Part shown: positions 47,540 through 59,190 of the stretch, one piece after another | Position numbering within the stretch: position 1 is the stretch's first letter | Layout: every line of letters starts with the position of its first letter | Assembly (NCBI RefSeq): GCF_002776525.5 | Contig: NC_045441.1 | Location: 107,754,041-107,818,040 of the forward strand | DNA length: 64,000 nt | Source of the DNA: Piliocolobus tephrosceles | Taxonomy: Eukaryota; Chordata; Mammalia; Primates; Cercopithecidae | Direction of reading: 5' to 3' | Notes under the pieces: generated by a model | Seen by the model: only the letters and a program-made list of their open reading frames with translations | What the model was told of the DNA's origin: nothing | Databases searched by the model: none | Made by a program: the position numbers and the translations under genes

Positions 47540-48650
47540 TATTTCATTTAACACACATGTCCTGAAGACCCACTCTGTGAAAGACAATTGTAAGGATAAA
47601 AAGAGTAGGATGTAGACTCTGCTATCAAGAAATTTTTCATTTGGTGAAAGAGATAGCCATGTACATAAAAAAAAAAAAAAAAAAAAAAACTCACAAAGAA
47701 AAATGTTGTGTTATAAAGGATAGAAGCAATGTTGTGCTGAATAGGTGTTAATTATAATCAGAGAAATTGGGAAGCAGCTTACATTCCTGGACCAGGAATA
47801 AAATGTAGAAGTTCAACCCCTGGGTGTAAGTGCTCAGCATGGAAGAAACATCACGAGTGTGAAAGGAAAGAGCACAGTATGACTGGAGCGCGGGCGATCA
47901 TCTGGCAGGGCTGGAGCAGTTCACCCGGAGCAGAGTCTTTCTAAGACAGGTGCAGCCCTATCAGATAAACTTGAATAGAATGTTACATGTAGACTGGAGA
48001 ATATGAGGTGAGAGGCAGGTGTGGAGGGGTGAAACTGGTCTAATTGGGTTTTGTATATGTTCACTTTGAAGTGGTAGCAGAATTTTAGGTTCTCCTTGTC
48101 TAAGAGATAGCTAGAGTGTTTAGAGCTGAGAGGAAAAGAAACTGAAGACAGTTTGACTTGCAACACCGTAAAAGTGGTCGTTTCAGTCATCAGCATGAAA
48201 ATGGTAGTTACAGTCATCAGCAGAAAGGTTGTAGTTGAAACTACGGAAGTGGACGAACTAACCCAACAAGGAGGTGTAGATCCAGAGGAAGGTAAAGACA
48301 GATCCTTGGGGGTATTCCTACTTTTAGGACATAAACCTAGAAAGTAGGGTCCATGACAGACATAGAAAAGAAAAATCTAGGGAAGCAGGAAGAGAACCAG
48401 AAAGCACATTATCATAGAATCCAAGGGGGGAGAAAAAGCCTCAAAGAAGAGCTGGTTGCTAAACAGGTGGTTAATTCTGTCCAAAGGCTAAGGGTGACAT
48501 ATCAAAACAAAAACTCTGTAGTTACTAGGTCGCTGAAGGTACTTGATGCTTTTTAGCAGAGGTGTTGGTAGAGCTAGCAGATCAAGTAAAATTGTTAGCA
48601 GTTGAATAGTGCATCAGCAAAGGAAACAGAGACTTCAGATTTAGAGGTTA
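47540..48650 (+). repeat. Ancient mammal-wide repeat, unnamed here (copy 2)
   Basis: The order of diverged blocks ('ctgaagacccactctgtg', 'atcaagaaatttttcattt', 'agtcatcagcatgaaaat', 'gaagtggacgaactaaccc', 'ccttgggggtattcct') matches a long old mammalian interspersed repeat, the same one suspected at 34130-35800. It contains a 23-A run at 47667-47689 and a local tandem duplication near 48174-48240. Open frames on both strands at 47921-48556 are inside the repeat and are not genes. Confidence 0.6.
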
Positions 48651-49191
48651 TAGAGTGGAAGGCTGCTGATGGATTTTCAGGGATATCAGTTCGAAGTGTC
48701 TCTTGAGAGATGTACAATTTTAAGTGTGCTGACTCCCAAATATTTTTTTGGCTCAGGGTCTGCAGAGTGTCTTTGTGTCAGGTCCCTGTGGAGAGGACAT
48801 AAACCAAAAGCACTTGATTGTCTTTGCTGAAGAATAATAAAGAAAGCTATAATCACCTGTGTGTTAGCACAGGTGAGGTCAGCATCAGACAGGGTGGGAT
48901 TGCCAAAGACAGAAGCAGAAATTGCCATTTAATAAACAAACAAACAAATAAAGAAGTGTTACAGCAGAAACTCAAGGTACTCTTTGTGTTCGCCTTTCTC
49001 CTCTACATCTAAGCCCGCTAGAGAAAGGAAGGGAACCTGTGGGTTTGAGGGACATAGTAATACAAATGGATAGAAACTTGAAAATCTTTTAAGATTGGCT
49101 ACTGCATCTTTGATTTTCTTCCCTCAAGATTAGTATGGCTTTTGACAAACTTATTATCATCTTTGCAAAACAGGCAAATGCATTTGACTTC
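48651..49191. other. Unassigned stretch
   Basis: Contains an (AAAC)n-like tract at about 48932-48950. No gene recognised. Confidence 0.5.
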
Positions 49192-49732
49192 TGTTAAGGC
49201 CAAGAAGGCCTTAATATTCCCCTCAGCTTGACTATACTTCAGACAAATTTCCTCCTGCCTCTAAGCCCCCTTCACCCTTTTCTTAGAATATTTACTTTAG
49301 AAAGCTTGTAGTTGCAAATTCTTTCTCCGTCCCTTTGAGATGTAAATCTTCCCTCAGCCTCTTGCCAGTTTTACTACCTAAGAATGTCTTTCTCAAAGAC
49401 CTGGGAGTCATCCCTTTGAAATGGAATCATCAGGAAAGATAAGGTCCCTACCCCCGGTCTCTGTAAGAGGGCAGGAAGCTAACTTTCCTAAGTGATAATT
49501 GCCAGTTAGCAAACACAAATGGCCTAATCACATTGACAAACCTCCTCTCAATTCGCCCAGGTACTTTCCTGCTACATTGCCTCAAAGCTTAAAAACTTTC
49601 CCATGTTGTTTCAATAGAGTTGAGTTTAGTCTCTCCAATTGCAATATTCTTGACCCCTACTAAAATAATCTTGAGTAAAGCCTTTTTTCTCTGTTTAATT
49701 CTGGCTGTTGCAATTTTTATTTGATATTTTCA
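49192..49732 (+). mobile_element. Solo LTR, ERV1-like, forward
   Basis: About 540 bp framed by TG and CA ends, starting 'tgttaaggccaagaaggcc' and finishing with 'cttgagtaaagccttttttc', 'ctgtttaattctggctgttg' and a short AT tail. This U3-R-U5 style, with 'agtaaagcc' in place of a strong AATAAA, is common in ERV1 LTRs. Subfamily not identified, no internal region beside it, and no clean 4-5 bp target duplication seen. Confidence 0.6.
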
Positions 49733-49759
49733 GAAAGCATATGTTATTATCATTGGAGC

Positions 49760-50010
49760 TTTGATTCTCATTCTTTTTTATTTTTATTTTTTATATTTTT
49801 AATGTTTATTTGGGAATAATTTCAAGTTTACGGAAATACTGCAAGAATAGTGCAAATAACCACTGTGTACTCTTTAGTCAGAAACACTAACATTTAACAT
49901 TTTGCTATATTTGCTTTATCTCTTTTTATATATATGCACGCGCACGCACGCACACACACATACACACACACACACACACACACTTTTTTCCTTTTTAAAA
50001 TAATTCTTCT
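49760..50010 (-). mobile_element. Old LINE-1 3' UTR fragment, reverse
   Basis: 'gaataatttcaagtttacgg', 'gcaagaatagtgcaaataac', 'aacatttaacattttgc' and 'atttgctttatctcttttt' are the complement of a well-known old L1M 3' UTR. A CA-type microsatellite fills 49936-49983, a position where these L1 tails often carry one. Confidence 0.8.
49936..49983. repeat. (CA)n/(GCAC)n microsatellite
   Basis: Starts with CG-containing GCACGC units and turns into pure CA. The minus-strand frame 49894-50202 reads through it, giving a Val/Cys run, and is not a gene. Confidence 0.95.
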
Positions 50011-50814
50011 GTACATGCCCCCTATCTTCCTACATTGGTTCAATCTAGAAAGACAAGAATGATGTGTTTTACTGCCAGGTGGATGGACTGGTCCAGTAAT
50101 CTGGAAGTATGACTTAGTGGAATAGAAACTGAGAGACATATCCCAGCCAGCAAAACAGAGGCATTTCAGCCCTTCCCTGAAGCATGATCTATAGATACAC
50201 AATAATTGAATGTTTTAAAATGTAAAGTGTCTATTAGTAATTTCTGATATTAAGGGGATTGTCATGCCGACCTGTATTGCGCTACTTCAGAAAAGTAGAT
50301 TTGGGTCCTGAGTGATGAAATCTGAGCTCTAGAACATCTACTTGATTTAGATTTAGCTGCCTCCCATATGTGCTAAAGGATAAGGCCATGTTTTAAAAAG
50401 AGTTTTGAAATATTTATTGAAAAAAAAAATACAGCAAATGTGCAGAAGCTGCTTTTCCAAACAAAATAACTTGGTCATTTTATTTTTATCCCCAAATTGT
50501 CTAAAGGCACCAGCCAACATCATGGGCTAACAGTTGAAAATGTAGCTGTTCTTGAGTCATATGAGGCCAGAAATAAAAAATAAAATAGCAAAAAACAAAC
50601 AAACAAACAAAAAAACAACAACAAAAAAACCCCACTTTTTGTGTGGTTGAAATACTATCATTTAAAAACAGCCAAGAGAACTTTTCAGCAATAAATATAG
50701 TTTCAAGACTATGTGTTAACTTTTTAATATCTCCAATTTTTACTAGACCTTAATACATCCTACAAGGGGAAAAATGTCTTTTAATGGAAATGCTGATATT
50801 GTCACAATATGGTG
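50011..50814. other. Unassigned stretch with CAA/AAAC tract
   Basis: An A-rich AAAC/CAA simple tract is at about 50593-50630. I recognise no gene or named repeat. Confidence 0.5.
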
Positions 50815-51215
50815 TTAAAAGAAAAACCTTAAATTTAACAGGGTTTAATTGAACAAAGAATGATTCACAAATCGGACAGCCTCCTGAGACAGAGTAAACT
50901 CAGAAAGGCTCCAGTGTAGCCACATGGTTGAAGATTTATGGACAGAAATAGGAAACTGATGCACAGAAAATGGAAGTGAGGTACACAAACAGTGGATTGG
51001 TTACAGCTCAGTATTTGTCTTATTTGAACATGGTTTGAACAGTTAGTCACCTTTAATTGGCCAAAATTCAGAGACTGACACAACAGTTGGTTAGTTGGTT
51101 TACATATCCAGTTAGGTATCAGTTCACTACATACAGAGAAATTTTTAGGCTGAACTTAAAATATGAAAGGAGGCAGCTTTAGAGTAACCTAGGGTTTTCT
51201 TAATATGTCATATGA
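50815..51215. repeat. Old interspersed repeat, probably an LTR, unnamed here
   Basis: Blocks 'tttaattgaacaaagaatga', 'ttatggacagaaataggaaa', 'tggattggttacagctcag' and 'cttatttgaacatggtttga' belong to a mammalian interspersed repeat that I recognise but cannot name securely; LTR-type is my best guess. The minus-strand frame 50865-51083 falls inside it and is not a gene. Confidence 0.55.
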
Positions 51216-54200
51216 TTCTGACATGACCTCTCATATCTTGAAAGTAAGTAAAAATATTTTCAGCAAAGTGTTATCCCACATCCTAATAGATTTGGATGTT
51301 GAATTGAAAAAATACCATCCCTATTTGCCACTTGAACTCCTCAGTTAGTGTTGTCATTTTATAGGATTCCTGATTTTCTAGCGGCAGATTTCTGTGGGCT
51401 ACACTTTCGCTGGCTGCCATGGTACTAAATTTTATAATAAAAATAACTCCATGCTTTTATTTTTACTGAAGAAGGTGATGTCCATATATGCCAAGTTCAT
51501 ATGGTACAGAGGAGAGAATTGAGTAAGAAATAAGAACGAAACCCATATAGCCCTTTCCTCTGATTTGATCATTAAGGCATCAAGGGAAACAGCTGAATGT
51601 GTTCTCTATATATACTCCTGAAGTATTATATGAGAACGACAGAACCTTTCACAAAAGTTTATGAAAGCAAATTTCACACTGAATTCTTTTATCATTTGAA
51701 GAGGAAGGTGTAACTTGAACATTCAAAAAAATCTACAGAGGCTGTGTTTGGGTTAAGAAAAAAAAAAAGAACACACTCCTGACAATCTTCTCACACCATG
51801 TTATTGAGCCCGCATTTCTTCTTATTAAATGTTCCCATGAGTTTTTGTGACCATTCACCCAAAAAGGTCACTTGGCATTTTAGCTCCTGAGATGGGGACA
51901 CACTAGGTGGGTAATAATGGCCAGATAAGTCAAAGGGATAAACTTAGAAGCCACTGTCTCTACAACTTTAAAAACTCAAACCCTACCTCCTGTTGGGGCA
52001 TAAAATTTTGAAAACCATTTGTTGAGGTATCAGTGAGAGCCTACGAATAAAAGAGGAATGATGCTTTGCAAAATCCCCCAAGACTGCCCGAGCTTTTTCA
52101 TGGTAATGAAGAAATGTCAGTGGAAGTTGATGGGGCGTGTGTGCATGTGTATGGATGTGGGGGTGGATGGGGCGCGAGAGAGGGAAAGGCTGGCAGACTG
52201 AAATTTTACATCTGAAATGTCATTTGGAAATCACTTGTGTACTCCAAGTCCTAAACTCTTCTCCTGCTATTAAAAATGGTCTGCAAACAGGTCAGTCTGC
52301 TGTAAAAAATTGATTTGACAACAGCATTTTAAAGTCGTTGATGGCTTGAAGTTATCAGAGCAGCATTTTCTTTTGCTCTGATGTGGTGTGAACAGAGGCA
52401 TGTTTATCTGCTATTTATGTAACAGCCTGATGAAAAAATAGGGCATGTGCTTCCCTTCTATTTGTCTTCTGCATTAACCTCATCTTGAGGTCAGGTGAAA
52501 ATGCTATAGGTACTGATCGCTGCACGTTATCAGCATTATTGCTTAATGTGCCATCAACCACAAGTGCAAGTGGGCTCAGGATCATCGCCACAGTCTTCTC
52601 AGGAATCATTTATCTGGGGCTAACTCCGAAAAAATCATTTAGAATTGTGACATTTAAAGATAAAGATTAAAAGTTCTGAAAGGAGCAGAAGTCATCCACA
52701 GAGGGCCCTCTTGGCACCATAAATCAAAGTTTGTTAGAGCTGCAAATTGGAAGAGCATAACACAGAGGTGCAAACCTTTAATGTGGTTATCCAACTCACT
52801 GGTCTCCACCACTTACTAGACCACTTCTATTTTTGAGTTCGATTCTCACAGTGTAGACTGTGATTTTTTGGCAAACAAACACAAAATCCAGGGTTAAAAA
52901 AGATAAAATGTATCTTGCATAAAGCATCTTTTAAACGGAAATGCCAAGTTCTTTATATATTTGAAAAATTTATTCATTACCTGGCTTCTAGGGGAGCCCC
53001 TTCTTTCCATTTTTTTCTGGGGCTGTTTCACACCACTAGGCTTTCCAAATGGCTGTTCACAGATGCTGAGGCTTTGGTCACCTCTGAGTGGTGGTTGGAA
53101 AGAGTATTGGGGAGCTGGGCTGCTTTTTGGCCTCCTTGCTTACAATTCAAGTCAGAACTTTTGATCTTAAGGGAATATAGAGCTTAGAAACAAAAAATTT
53201 TCATTTAGTTTGGAATATCTGAAAATGATAGTAGTTAGGAAAAAGGTCGTTAGGCATGGTTTGTATGCAGGCTATGATAGGTACTTCCTCTCCAAAAAGG
53301 TGATATTTAGTGCTACAAATTAGTTATCATATCAGTGTTAGAAGCTTTGTTAGGAATTCCAAATAATACACAATGGTGATTATACACAAAGTGTTTGCAA
53401 GTCCCATCTTGTAGGTATTAAGCCACAGAATATTTTATACATTTTAATAATTGATAGTCAAACGCCTTGCTAAATACTACTCCTTTTGAGGAGAAGCAGT
53501 AGAGAAATAATACAATTGGCTGTTTATATTTTTGTCTTATTCATAAAGAGAATAAAATTATGTACAAAGTATTTATAAGGAATTTATCATCCCAAATGCA
53601 TTTTAATGGTTGTAGATAAATACTTCTGTTTTGAGAAGGCTTCAGAGCTATAACAGAAAATGAAATAAAGGGCTCATGTGGAAAGAACTTTACAGCATGC
53701 TGCAACTTGATTGTTCACACTTCAAAGCAATCCTAAGAAAAACTGTAAATAAGGACTAGGCATAAAACTCTGCTGGCACCTGGGAATACTCAGCCCACTG
53801 CACAACAGAACAGAATCTGAATTCTGGCAAACAGCCAACCTCTGTGGATAAATCTGGAAAGGCTTAATGTACACTGAAGAACTGATGTACTCAGAAACTA
53901 TGTGGGTGTACTTAGCTTCGTGCCACTTAGAGAACTCATTGACTTCCCTGAATACAAAACAGATCTGGTCATCATGTGTTACACCGGATTCTAGTACTGC
54001 TTGCAAGTTCATAATAAAACACAGAGTTTATAGGAAGGAGTCACCTTTCTCAAGAGATACTTCTACTCTCTCTCCTTTTTAATGCTCATTTGAACTTATT
54101 AGAATCTCCAAAGCATTTCTCAAACACTTTAACAAGATGAAGATATACTAGCAAAGGTAATTGGGTGAGCATTACTAAGTGTGAGTCATAAAGAGTGTAA

Positions 54201-55559
54201 CAAAGGCTTTGAGTGAGTCATCTGCCCAAGTTACCATAGCTGTATACAACATAACACTGCCTTTCTCTTTGTTAAGTGGACAAACTACCATAACATCTAA
54301 CAGTATCAATAGCATGTTTTTTTCTTTTTTTCAATAGCTCATTTTTAAATATTCTCAGTTGTTTAAGTTTATGTCATATATTTTCCAGATTAAGGCTCTT
54401 TGGAACAGAAACCACTGTTACAAAGATAGGCAACAGATCACTTGCGTATTTTAAAACAAGAAATGCACAGACATTGTAGGGATTTGTTTTTTCATGATAG
54501 ACTGGTAATAAAAAATTTTAATACAAAACCTTTCATCTTCAAAGGGATCTGAAAAATGTAATTATTCAATGCAATAGCAAATGTTAGATTTCTATTAAGT
54601 TAGCTGAATTTTCCAGTTTCTTTCCTTCCCTCAGCATACATTTTCCTATTGCTGGCTTCACCAGAAAAATAACAGCTTCAAATTTATCCCTAAGCTAAAA
54701 CCCATCAAATGATTGACAAAATCTTAGCTAACTTGAAAAGTGATTTATATAAAACCTGGTTTGCTGTTTGGGGGCATATTCTGCTCTCAGCAAATGAATG
54801 CACATTTTTCTCCATTGATCAGTGGAAAGAAGTGAATATTCTTCAAACATGAAACTTTCTTATATAGCTAAATATCTTTTGTGCTACTATGAGTCATTCC
54901 TGAGCATGTCTTTTATTCCTTTGTGATTTTATCAAAGTTCAGATATTTTTAAAAGATCTTGGAATTTTCTAAATAGGGTTCACGTAATATATTCTCCAGC
55001 TATATACTTTTTTTAAAAAGGTATTAGAACGAATCCAGATCCTGACATACCATCTTGTGTTTAACATATGATCAGTCACCTTCTTAAGACGATAGCAACT
55101 TTGACGTTGCAAATGAACAGGTTCCCAGGTGCTTGAGGCCAAAAAGAGGCAGGCAGTGAAACTAAAAGGAATTGCCTGAATATGACTGTTACTTCTATTT
55201 GTTGCTAGGTTTTTATTAGAATCTGTGTTGGTAAATTAATTTGGGGTGCACATATCATAGGGTTGATATTCACTTTGTGTCACCAATATGGCTATATTTC
55301 TTATTTAAACACTGAGAAATTCTGTATGGATTGGTAGGTAGCTGCTGCTGCAGACGCTGCCAAATGTCTCTCTGTCTTTTCCTGCTGCTCTGGTCCCACA
55401 CCAGGATTGCCATTTCTTCTTCTTACTTCAGCAACTGCTAAAACCTTTGCACAAGGAGCTTCTTGGGCTCTATTCCTGAGCCAAGACTAGCATCTATTCT
55501 GGTTGGTTGGTGCTTACGCTACACATATATTGTAAAAGTCACCCCAGCTTCTGTGTATG
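51216..55559. other. Long repeat-poor block
   Basis: Over 4 kb in which I recognise no Alu, L1, LTR or MIR. 52290-52680 has balanced composition and overlapping open frames on both strands, and is a candidate conserved non-coding element (see findings). 55330-55480 has a faint L2-like texture. The minus-strand frame 53722-54012 (96 codons) shows no known domain. No splice-framed exon is evident. Confidence 0.5.
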
Positions 55560-55785
55560 GGAAGCAATGGAATCAGAGTGTCCTAACTGAATCCTGAGTT
55601 CTGCTACTCAGTAATGCTTGATTTTGGGTGGGTTGTTTACCTGCTCTGTGTCCCAGTTACTTCCTATGTAAAATGTAAATAATAAGATGAATTAGCTCAC
55701 AGGGATTTTGTGCATAAAATAATACATGTGAAGTAATTAGAATAGTGCCTTTCAATAAATGTCCCATAGTGTTGTCATCTTCGCT
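55560..55785 (+). repeat. MIR SINE
   Basis: 'gagttctgctactcagtaat', 'ggtgggttgtttacctgctc', 'atgtaaaatgtaaataata' and 'tgcctttcaataaatgtcc' are in MIR order. Confidence 0.88.
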
Positions 55786-56349
55786 GCCTGGTGTAGGAAT
55801 AGAACACAAATTTCTTGATTGTGAGCTTGAAATTTTTATACTAGATAATACCCCTCTGGCTCCAATAATGCTGGTGATATAATAAGGTACTAGACTACAG
55901 CAACCGTTTGAGTGAGAAATGAAACCTATTTTCAATTTTCATTTATTTAAAAACATGGTTCACCTGAGAGTATTGCATGCTGATTTTCATTATTTACAAG
56001 GATGTTGTGTAAATATAAAGACTAGAGTTATTACTTGCATGCTATGAGCCAAGTAAAATTTAAATATGACTAAAGGAGAAAGTCAGGGAGTACTCACTGC
56101 TACCTAGCACTGACCTTTCAGACGCGCAACTTGTTGAACAATTCTACCAGCAAAAAGTGCCTTATTAGCTGACCCTACAGCATCTCCACTGTCCAGGTAG
56201 AAACAGGATGGAGCAGTTGGTGAAGGGACCACATTGTTTTGTTTTATCTTATTGGTGGCATTTACATCTGTCAAAACTGTCCTTCCTCCCTGAGGAGTGA
56301 AGCATGGTGGATCACAGTCCTCTTCAGTCAGACTGATCAGTTCATTTAA
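55786..56349. other. Unassigned stretch
   Basis: Ordinary AT-rich sequence with no recognised gene or repeat. Confidence 0.5.
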
Positions 56350-56680
56350 AAATTATCTCCTGTAGGCCAGGCATGGTGACTCATGCCTTTAATTCCAGCA
56401 CTTTGGGAGGCTGAGGCGGGCGGATCACCTGAGGTCGGGAGTTCAAGACCTGCCCGACCAACGTGGAGAAACCTCATCTCTGCTAAAAATACAAAATTAG
56501 CCGTGCGTGGTGGTGCATGCCTGTAATTCCAGCTATTTAGGAAGCTGAGGCAGGAGAATCAATCGCTTGAACCCAGGAGGTGGAGGTTGCGGTGAGCTGA
56601 GATCGTGCCATTGCACTCTAGCCTGGGTAACAAGAGCGAAACTCTGTCTCAACAACAACAACAACAAATTAGCTCCTGTA
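56350..56680 (+). mobile_element. AluSp-like SINE, forward, with TSDs
   Basis: Full-length forward Alu at 56365-56665 with a (CAA)n tail. Flanks 56350-56364 (aaattatctcctgta) and 56666-56680 (aaattagctcctgta) match at 14 of 15 bases. 'cacctgaggtcgggagttc', 'acgtggagaaacctcatc' and 'acaagagcgaaactctg' support AluSp. Confidence 0.95.
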
Positions 56681-57964
56681 TTCAGCATAATTGCCAAACC
56701 CTGTCACTTCCGGTTTGTGTGTGTGTGTTGTGTGTTGGGGGGGCTCAGGGGGTTGTTGAGAGGGGAGGGTAAGGGGAAGAGGATGAAAGGGAGACGCCAG
56801 CTAATCTTAGTAAATGGGTTTTCTTTCTGCTGTGAATTAAATATCACCTTCCTTTTATCTCCACTTTCTGTGGAGAGGGCATGGCAGGAATTAGCCATAG
56901 GAGTAATTGATTATTCTGTTGACACCTACTACACTGCCAGATGTCACATCACAGGCTGTGATGCACTCCTTCATTAATGGACTGTGGATCATAAAAATAA
57001 TTTAAATTGGATGGTGTAAAAATTAACTGGATGGTTAAAACTGGCTTAGTGTCAGTCCTGTGAGCAGGCACACATGTACATTTTGTGCATGAAGAAAAGA
57101 CAGAGTAGGCAAATTGCTGTTGGTCACATTTTGAAACATTGTTGATACAGAAAATGTATTTATTTAGTTTTTAGGGATAGCTAAATTCAAACTGTATTCC
57201 TAAGTCAGCTGGGTGTAACATTTACTTATTCATCTTTATAAATGAATGTCATGAGCAAAATTGCCTACATAGTGAGTTTTTAATTATTAAAGGAGAAAAG
57301 TGAATGATGTGTGGATACTCAATGGTTGGAACTCTCAGCTGATGTTTTTCTTCCCTCTAATTCATGAAGGTTCATGTACAGCAATGGGTGCAATATGCTT
57401 TAAATGGGAAAATGTGTAGTGGACTTTTAGTTTTCCTCATCAAGGGCCACATGATAACTTCAGAACTAGGGCTGGATTAAAATCTTCAGTGGCGAAAGCA
57501 ATAGAAACCATTATGGAGATTTCTGTCTCCACCTTCCCATATGTAATAAAAAAAAATTAAATTGTAAAATGTGTGTAAGAAAGTTGAATGACATTTTGTT
57601 TTTCTTCCATGTTGTAGTTCTCTTGCTGGAAATATCAAATAATAAAGCATTTCTATTTGTCTTATATTTTGTGCCCCTGTGTTTCTGAAACATTAGTCTC
57701 TTCATCAGATGATTCAGGATTTTCATTTGTAAAAGTATATATATTTTTTTACTTCATTTTATTTTACTGCCCTTGTAACAACCAAACTTAGACTTCTGAT
57801 TCACAAAACTTATATGATGCAGATTCATTTAAAAGTGGTGAGCCCTAACCATACTTTGTTTATACTTTGTCTTACCCTCTTTCCAAATAGATACAATATG
57901 CTACCTAGTAGAGAGTGTCTTCCTTGATTAAAACTCTTGAATAATTTCCCATTGTAATGGTTAT
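56681..57964. other. Unassigned stretch with GT/G-rich tract
   Basis: A GT tract followed by a G run is at 56718-56745. I recognise no gene or named repeat in the remainder. Confidence 0.5.
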
Positions 57965-58195
57965 GATGATTAGAATGAAAGTAACAGCAATATTTATAAA
58001 GCATTTGCTGTTTGTCCGGTTGCAGTTAAGTGCTTCTGATATATTAACTGATTCAATACAGAAAATAAATCTACAAGGTACTATTATCTGATTTAAGGAT
58101 GTGAAAATTGGGAAACAGGAGTTGAATAACTCAAGTAAAATCACATAGATACCAAAATGGGAGAGTCAGCATTTGAACTCAGGTTTCAGTTTTAA
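57965..58195 (+). repeat. MIR SINE
   Basis: 'gcatttgctgtttgtccgg', 'atattaactgattcaatac', 'ggaaacaggagttgaataac' and 'agcatttgaactcaggttt' are in MIR order. Confidence 0.92.
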
Positions 58196-58269
58196 ACTGT
58201 ATGTAAAATAAGACCTAAGTTTTAAATTTTTTTAATAGAAGAGAATGAAAATAATAAGACTTGAACACT

Positions 58270-58945
58270 GAATCTCTCTCCATATATTAATGTTCTTTTT
58301 TTCCACCAGTTTTGTATTTTTTGTATATCGTATCTACGTTTAAAAATCAGATTTATATCTAAGTATTGAAAATTTAAAATTTTCAAGTTCCAATTGTTCT
58401 TTACCAGCCTTTCCTATATGAAATTTATATTCTGAGACCCAGTTATACTCAGTTATTGGTTCCAGGAGATTTTGGTTATTGTTGATTTTGGAATTTTTAC
58501 CACAGATAATCCTGTCACCTGTGAATAGTAGACACAGTCCTCTTTCTTCCTTTCCAATCTATAAACTTATGTTTATTTTTCTTGCTTTATTGCACTAGCT
58601 AGAATTTCAACTACAGTGTTGAATAGAACTAATGAGCAAGGACATAGTTGCCTTGTTCCTCATCTGAGGGAGAACATGTCTAGTTTCTTATCATTAAATA
58701 TGGTGTTAATTGTAGGTTATTGGTAGGTGTTATATTGAGGAAGTTCCCTACATTCTTTGTTAGCTGAGGGTTTTTATCCTGAATAGTGTTGTATTTTGTC
58801 AAAGCCTTTTTCTGAGCAATCGATGTGAGCGTATGATTTTTTCTCTTTCATCTATTGATATGATGCATTACATGATTGATTTTCTAATGCTGAACTAGCC
58901 TTGAATACCTGGAATAAACCCCATTTGCTGTATAAGTATTTTGAT
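58270..58945 (-). mobile_element. Old LINE-1, reverse, ORF2 RT region
   Basis: The plus strand carries the complement of the L1 reverse transcriptase core: 'attgcactagctagaattt', 'gttgaatagaactaatgag', 'gtgttgtattttgtcaaag' and 'tgaatacctggaataaacc'. Stops interrupt the minus-strand frame. Only the RT segment is left. Confidence 0.9.
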
Positions 58946-58954
58946 TGGTACCTT

Positions 58955-59190
58955 GTTATCCCAAGAGGATTGATTCCAGGACTACCCTTGGTTACCAAAA
59001 GCCATGCATACCCAAGTCCACAGTCAGACCTGTGGAACTGGTGATATAAGAAGCTGGCCCTCCATATTTGTGAGTGTTGAATGCCTCAAATACTCTGTTT
59101 TCCATCCACATTTGACTGTGGTTGTGGAATCCATGAATACGTAGGGGCAACTGTATTTATTGCAAAAATCCCCATGTAAGTGGATCCATG
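58955..59190 (-). mobile_element. MER2-type Tigger MITE
   Basis: Left end 'aagaggattgattccaggac' and right end 'cgtaggggcaactgta' match the two ends of MER2-like non-autonomous Tigger transposons, and 'gctggccctccatatttgtg' lies inside. The internal part differs from the copy at 61398, suggesting a MER2B-like variant. Orientation is by analogy with the copy at 61398. Confidence 0.8.

Noticed and set aside
49894..50202. 102-codon minus-strand frame with a Cys/Val run
   Set aside because: The run is the CA microsatellite read in one frame; the rest lies in an L1 3' UTR remnant and its flank.
53722..54012. 96-codon minus-strand frame
   Set aside because: No known domain or repeat; its length is not unusual for chance in 64 kb of double-stranded sequence.
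55330..55480. Possible L2 fragment
   Set aside because: Only scattered resemblance around 'cctttgcacaaggagcttctt'; too weak to annotate.
56567..56977. 136-codon frame starting in the AluSp
   Set aside because: The start lies in Alu sequence and it reads through the CAA tail and the GT tract into unique DNA without any domain. Alu exonisation is possible in principle but no splice sites support it.
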